Below, one piece after another: positions 62,301 to 64,000 of a DNA stretch of 64,000 nt. The stretch spans positions 19,098,171 to 19,162,170 of the forward strand of contig CM060194.1 of the NCBI GenBank assembly GCA_030549335.1, written 5' to 3'. The position numbers were made by a program, and so were the translations under genes. The notes below the pieces were generated by a model. That model was given only the letters and a program-made list of their open reading frames with translations, made no database searches and was not told the DNA's origin. Each line of letters opens with the position of its first letter. The stretch's first letter is position 1. Source of the stretch: Pontederia crassipes (Eukaryota > Streptophyta > Magnoliopsida > Commelinales > Pontederiaceae).

Positions 62301-63975
62301 CATTGCAAGGTTGTCCCTTAGATAATCAAAACCAAGCTCGCTGTTTGTGACATATGTTATGTCACATAAATAGTTTTCTCTTCTTTGCTCACTTGTCATA
62401 TTCTCTGTTCACCAAGACTTACGAAACTCAAAAGATATACGTAACCAGATGCAAAGAAATTTAAAAATGTTAAAGAAATTCATGATGAAAACTTACCAAA
62501 TGAAGAATGAATGGAAATGAATATTGGATTTGAATTGAATGAAATACTCATTGGAATTATGGAGACCAGATGGCAACATTAGTTAGGCCCATGTCTCTAA
62601 AGGGAAAATCAAACTGAGCAACACTGAAATTAAGGATAAATCAGACCACCAGGGTTTTATTCACCAAATACAGCTAGGAACAAATCCAATCTGATAAGTT
62701 ATAGAGGGTGGCCTGAGTGCATTCAAGATAATTGGTCATCTAGACACCGTTCTAAGTGATGAATGTCCTTACCAGAATATCCTTTCTACCCTTCAGGCCT
62801 AGCTGCATTGGAATAAATATTATGAAAATTTCAAGCATATGATCCTCAAAAGAAAACCCTACTTTAACAAGAAGACTTTTCTCATGGTGCAAACTACTTT
62901 AAACTTATACTCACAACAAAGTCGGTGGTGTAAAAGAGAAACACAATTTCCGTGGCTCAAACTTCTAATCTTTAACGTAAAAGGAGCAACTAAATCATTG
63001 CACCAATGCCCCATACCAACGGAAAGAAGAAACATGCACAATCAGATTCAGTAGGTCCACGAACAATCAGGTTAACATCTGAACAGTGAACTATGACGGG
63101 ATGAGAAATCAGGAAAGGAATATGCAAAGATTGCAACCTACGTTGGATCAAGCCAACCTGCAGCCCCAGGAATCGTGGAACTTGACCAACCCACTCACAA
63201 TCACGCCTTGCGAGGTAGTCATTCACCGTTACAACATGCACTCCTTTCCCGCTAAGCGCGTTCAGATAAGCTGGCAAGATGGCAACAAGAGTTTTCCCCT
63301 CTCCTGTCCGCATCTCAGCAATTTCACCCTTGTGAAGAACTATACCACCTGCAAGTAGCAAAACTATCAAGACGACACAAGTATCTATCTCGTATATGTG
63401 CAGTAAATGTCCTTGCTAACTGAAATAAGTCTGATTGCACTTTAAGGATCAGAATGAGGTAAACACGAAAGCAATACCTATCAATTGCACATCAAAAGGA
63501 CGCAGACCCAAAACTCGCTTTGAGGCTTCTCTTACTACGGCGAAAGCTTCCTGCCAAGAGAAAAAAAACGTTGCTGTTAGACGAGGACCAAATGGTTAAA
63601 ATACTATCAAGAACTCACCGGAAGAAGGGAATCCAGCGACTCGTTGTTCCGCGCTCGCTCCTTAAGAACCGACGTCCTCTCCCTGAGCTCGTTATCGGAT
63701 AGCCGCGACATCTCCTGCTCGAATCCGTTGATCATGGCGACAGTGTCCGCGTATTTTTGCCGCGTGCCCTCGCCAGAGTCGGTCCCCTTGAAGATACCGC
63801 CAAGAAGGCCTCCCAAGGAGGCGGCGAGGGTGACCGGCGGCCTCGTCCTCGTGCCCCGTCCCGGGGCAAGCTGCTGCTTGGCTTTACGGGGGATTCTTCC
63901 GAGGAAAGGGGCAGCCAAGCGGGTGTTGCGACAGAAGAGAACATTGTCGGAGACTAGGGAGGCGGTCCTCGCCAT
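47312..63975 (-). CDS. SECA1: Chloroplast SecA1 preprotein translocase ATPase, 20 exons
   Basis: Motor ATPase that drives proteins such as plastocyanin through the thylakoid SecY/E channel. Exons, high to low: 63975-63619, 63550-63478, 63348-63142, 62404-62301, 62163-61984, 61715-61497, 61405-61292, 61163-61050, 60594-60427, 59964-59789, 51119-51056, 50979-50833, 50171-50076, 49994-49926, 49341-49240, 48786-48535, 48414-48347, 48255-48138, 47776-47537 and 47422-47312. Phases close throughout, giving 992 aa (Arabidopsis SECA1 is about 1020). The N-terminal 50 residues, Arg/Ala/Ser-rich, are a transit peptide. Walker A is TGEGKT (158-163), Walker B VIDEVDS (DEVD 263-266), with DEFTGR (372-377), [10 protein letters not shown] (540-549) and GRSGRQGD (699-706). 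The helical scaffold and wing end [11 protein letters not shown] to IYSIYQ, then a Lys/Gln-rich tail. The length and strict SECA1-type residues fit SECA1 better than SECA2. Intron 10 is 8.7 kb and full of mobile elements. Confidence 0.95.
51285..51680 (-). other. Unassigned sequence in SECA1 intron 10
   Basis: GC content is higher than in the flanks, with overlapping short minus-strand frames (for example [18 protein letters not shown]). The frames share no family I recognise. It could be a fragment of a non-LTR element or of a captured gene. I assign no function. Confidence 0.3.
52512..52694 (-). mobile_element. Au-type SINE, copy 2
   Basis: About 183 bp, minus orientation, with the CTTATCCCACTAGGTGGGG block next to the ACAACAACAACAA tail. 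It is flanked by the 14-bp duplication AGATGATTGCTATA (52498-52511 and 52695-52708). Confidence 0.93.
53151..53559 (+). pseudogene. LHCB6: LHCB6 (CP24) pseudogene, truncated, no intron visible
   Basis: The intact gene encodes CP24, a minor antenna protein linking LHCII to photosystem II. Here an ATG at 53151 opens a plastid transit-like peptide ([19 protein letters not shown]), then [11 protein letters not shown], matching the mature N-terminus. About 35 codons of the first conserved part are missing. One base is lost just before [15 protein letters not shown], shifting the frame. Similarity then continues through [26 protein letters not shown] and [14 protein letters not shown] and stops. 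The rest of the roughly 250-aa protein, including the last chlorophyll-binding helix, is absent. It lies on the strand opposite to SECA1 between two SINEs. It cannot make CP24. Retrocopy origin is likely but unproven. Confidence 0.88.
53900..54072 (+). mobile_element. Au-type SINE, copy 3
   Basis: About 173 bp, plus orientation: tRNA-related head (GCCGGTCCCAAGCCCGGATA) to GTGGGATAAGGC and a TTGTTGTTGTTG tail. It is flanked by the 18-bp duplication TTGAGAAGATCCATTGCA (53882-53899 and 54073-54090). Confidence 0.94.
54485..58545 (+). mobile_element. Decayed LINE (non-LTR retrotransposon)
   Basis: The gag-like part has two zinc knuckles near 54751-54855 ([14 protein letters not shown] and [14 protein letters not shown]). 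An endonuclease fragment follows with [20 protein letters not shown] sequence and [13 protein letters not shown], but its first half is deleted. RT motifs are [26 protein letters not shown] and, in a shifted frame, [15 protein letters not shown] (YADD catalytic box). The zinc-binding C-terminus is near 57990-58200 ([31 protein letters not shown]). It ends in an A-run at about 58535. Many stops and frameshifts plus a 589-bp internal duplication make it inactive. The 5' limit is approximate, and 54495-54735 encodes an open segment I do not recognise. Confidence 0.9.
56280..57457 (+). repeat. 589-bp tandem duplication within the LINE
   Basis: 56280-56868 is repeated at 56869-57457 with very few differences (for example GAGGCTTGAC versus GAGACTTGAC near 56631/57220). 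It starts GAGGAGGACCAGCTGCCG, ends CTACTGCACC and spans the RT core, so the YADD box occurs twice. Confidence 0.96.
58551..58778. mobile_element. Tourist-like MITE in SECA1 intron 10
   Basis: 228 bp with ends GACCCTGTTTGGTATGGGG and CTTTTACCAAAGAGGGCC, flanked by the 3-bp repeat TAC (58548-58550 and 58779-58781). It sits just after the LINE A-run. No coding capacity. Confidence 0.72.
58985..59590 (+). mobile_element. LTR-type retrotransposon sequence, copy 2
   Basis: Matches 52795-52930 (AATTCTGATTGAATG, GTGATTAATTAGATAG) and 53826-54270 (CTAATCATCAAATCAT, AGGATCTTAGTTA) without the SINE and LHCB6 insertions. It is interrupted by a LINE tail. Two imperfect direct repeats of about 70 bp (58845-58975) precede it. 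Confidence 0.55.
59092..59252 (+). mobile_element. 5'-truncated LINE 3' end
   Basis: About 160 bp starting GCTATGTTTATGTATG and ending with TCATCCTTTTTCCCTTCAAAAAA, close to the end of the LINE at 58505-58540. A TTTATTTATTT direct repeat flanks it (about 59080 and 59257), as expected from target-primed insertion. Confidence 0.65.
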
Positions 63976-64000
63976 GGGAGGAGCAGCAGGAAGCGTGGAG

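Noticed and set aside
47312..63975. SecA sequence as bacterial contamination
   Set aside because: Twenty exons with plant-type introns and a plastid transit peptide show a nuclear plant gene.
1..64000. A biosynthetic or defence gene cluster
   Set aside because: The four host genes (GeBP-like, DHHC transferase, GH28, SECA1) have unrelated roles, and no resistance, P450, terpene synthase or similar genes were seen.

Overview
This is nuclear DNA of a flowering plant. The evidence is a chloroplast SecA gene with 20 exons, a DHHC palmitoyltransferase with nine exons, a GeBP-type plant transcription factor, an LHCB6 (CP24) pseudogene, angiosperm Au-type SINEs, and plant copia, gypsy, hAT, MULE, CACTA and Harbinger elements. 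The GC-rich starts of several coding regions beside very AT-rich intergenic DNA lean towards a monocot, but that is only an impression.

Four host genes appear intact. (1) 4267-5454, minus: an intronless GeBP/STOREKEEPER-like (DUF573) DNA-binding protein. (2) 32900-35146, plus: a DHHC protein S-acyltransferase, nine phase-0 exons, 505 aa. (3) 36220-39464, minus: a GH28 polygalacturonase-like wall enzyme, six exons, 465 aa, tail to tail with gene 2. (4) 47312-63975, minus: SECA1, the motor ATPase of the thylakoid Sec pathway, 20 exons, 992 aa. I assembled the multi-exon genes by hand from splice signals, reading phase and family alignment, and every phase closes. The four genes have unrelated jobs, and nothing suggests a cluster or operon.

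The rest is mostly transposable elements. Bases 1-3150 hold decayed gypsy and copia remnants, followed by small Tourist-like MITEs. A 1.4 kb non-autonomous hAT with an 8-bp target duplication and a 570-bp MULE-type foldback with a 10-bp duplication lie at 5.7-7.9 kb. Bases 10.7-23.9 kb are a nested stack. A copia element (Copia-A) was hit by a 1.9 kb Harbinger-like element carrying an Au SINE, by a 205-bp Tourist MITE, and by a 9 kb gypsy element with about 2.75 kb LTRs. One of those LTRs holds a CACTA element. Bases 24.6-31.9 kb are a second copia (Copia-B) with both LTRs and a TGCAC duplication, split by a 2.8 kb solo LTR of the same gypsy family in the opposite orientation. Removing each insertion rejoins the host element's reading frame, so the relative order is readable.

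SECA1 intron 10 (51120-59788, about 8.7 kb) is a second accumulation site. It holds LTR-type sequence, two opposed Au SINEs flanking a broken LHCB6 copy, a decayed LINE with an internal 589-bp tandem duplication, a MITE and a 5'-truncated LINE tail. All 20 exons are still open and in phase.

Between 40 and 47 kb the DNA is AT-rich and essentially gene-free, with minisatellite-like repeats, a compound microsatellite and a long G-run. I recognised no rRNA, tRNA, miRNA or CRISPR feature and found no convincing new biochemical system. The main interest is in the nested elements, the unusual cargo of the non-autonomous DNA transposons, and the retrocopy in the SECA1 intron.
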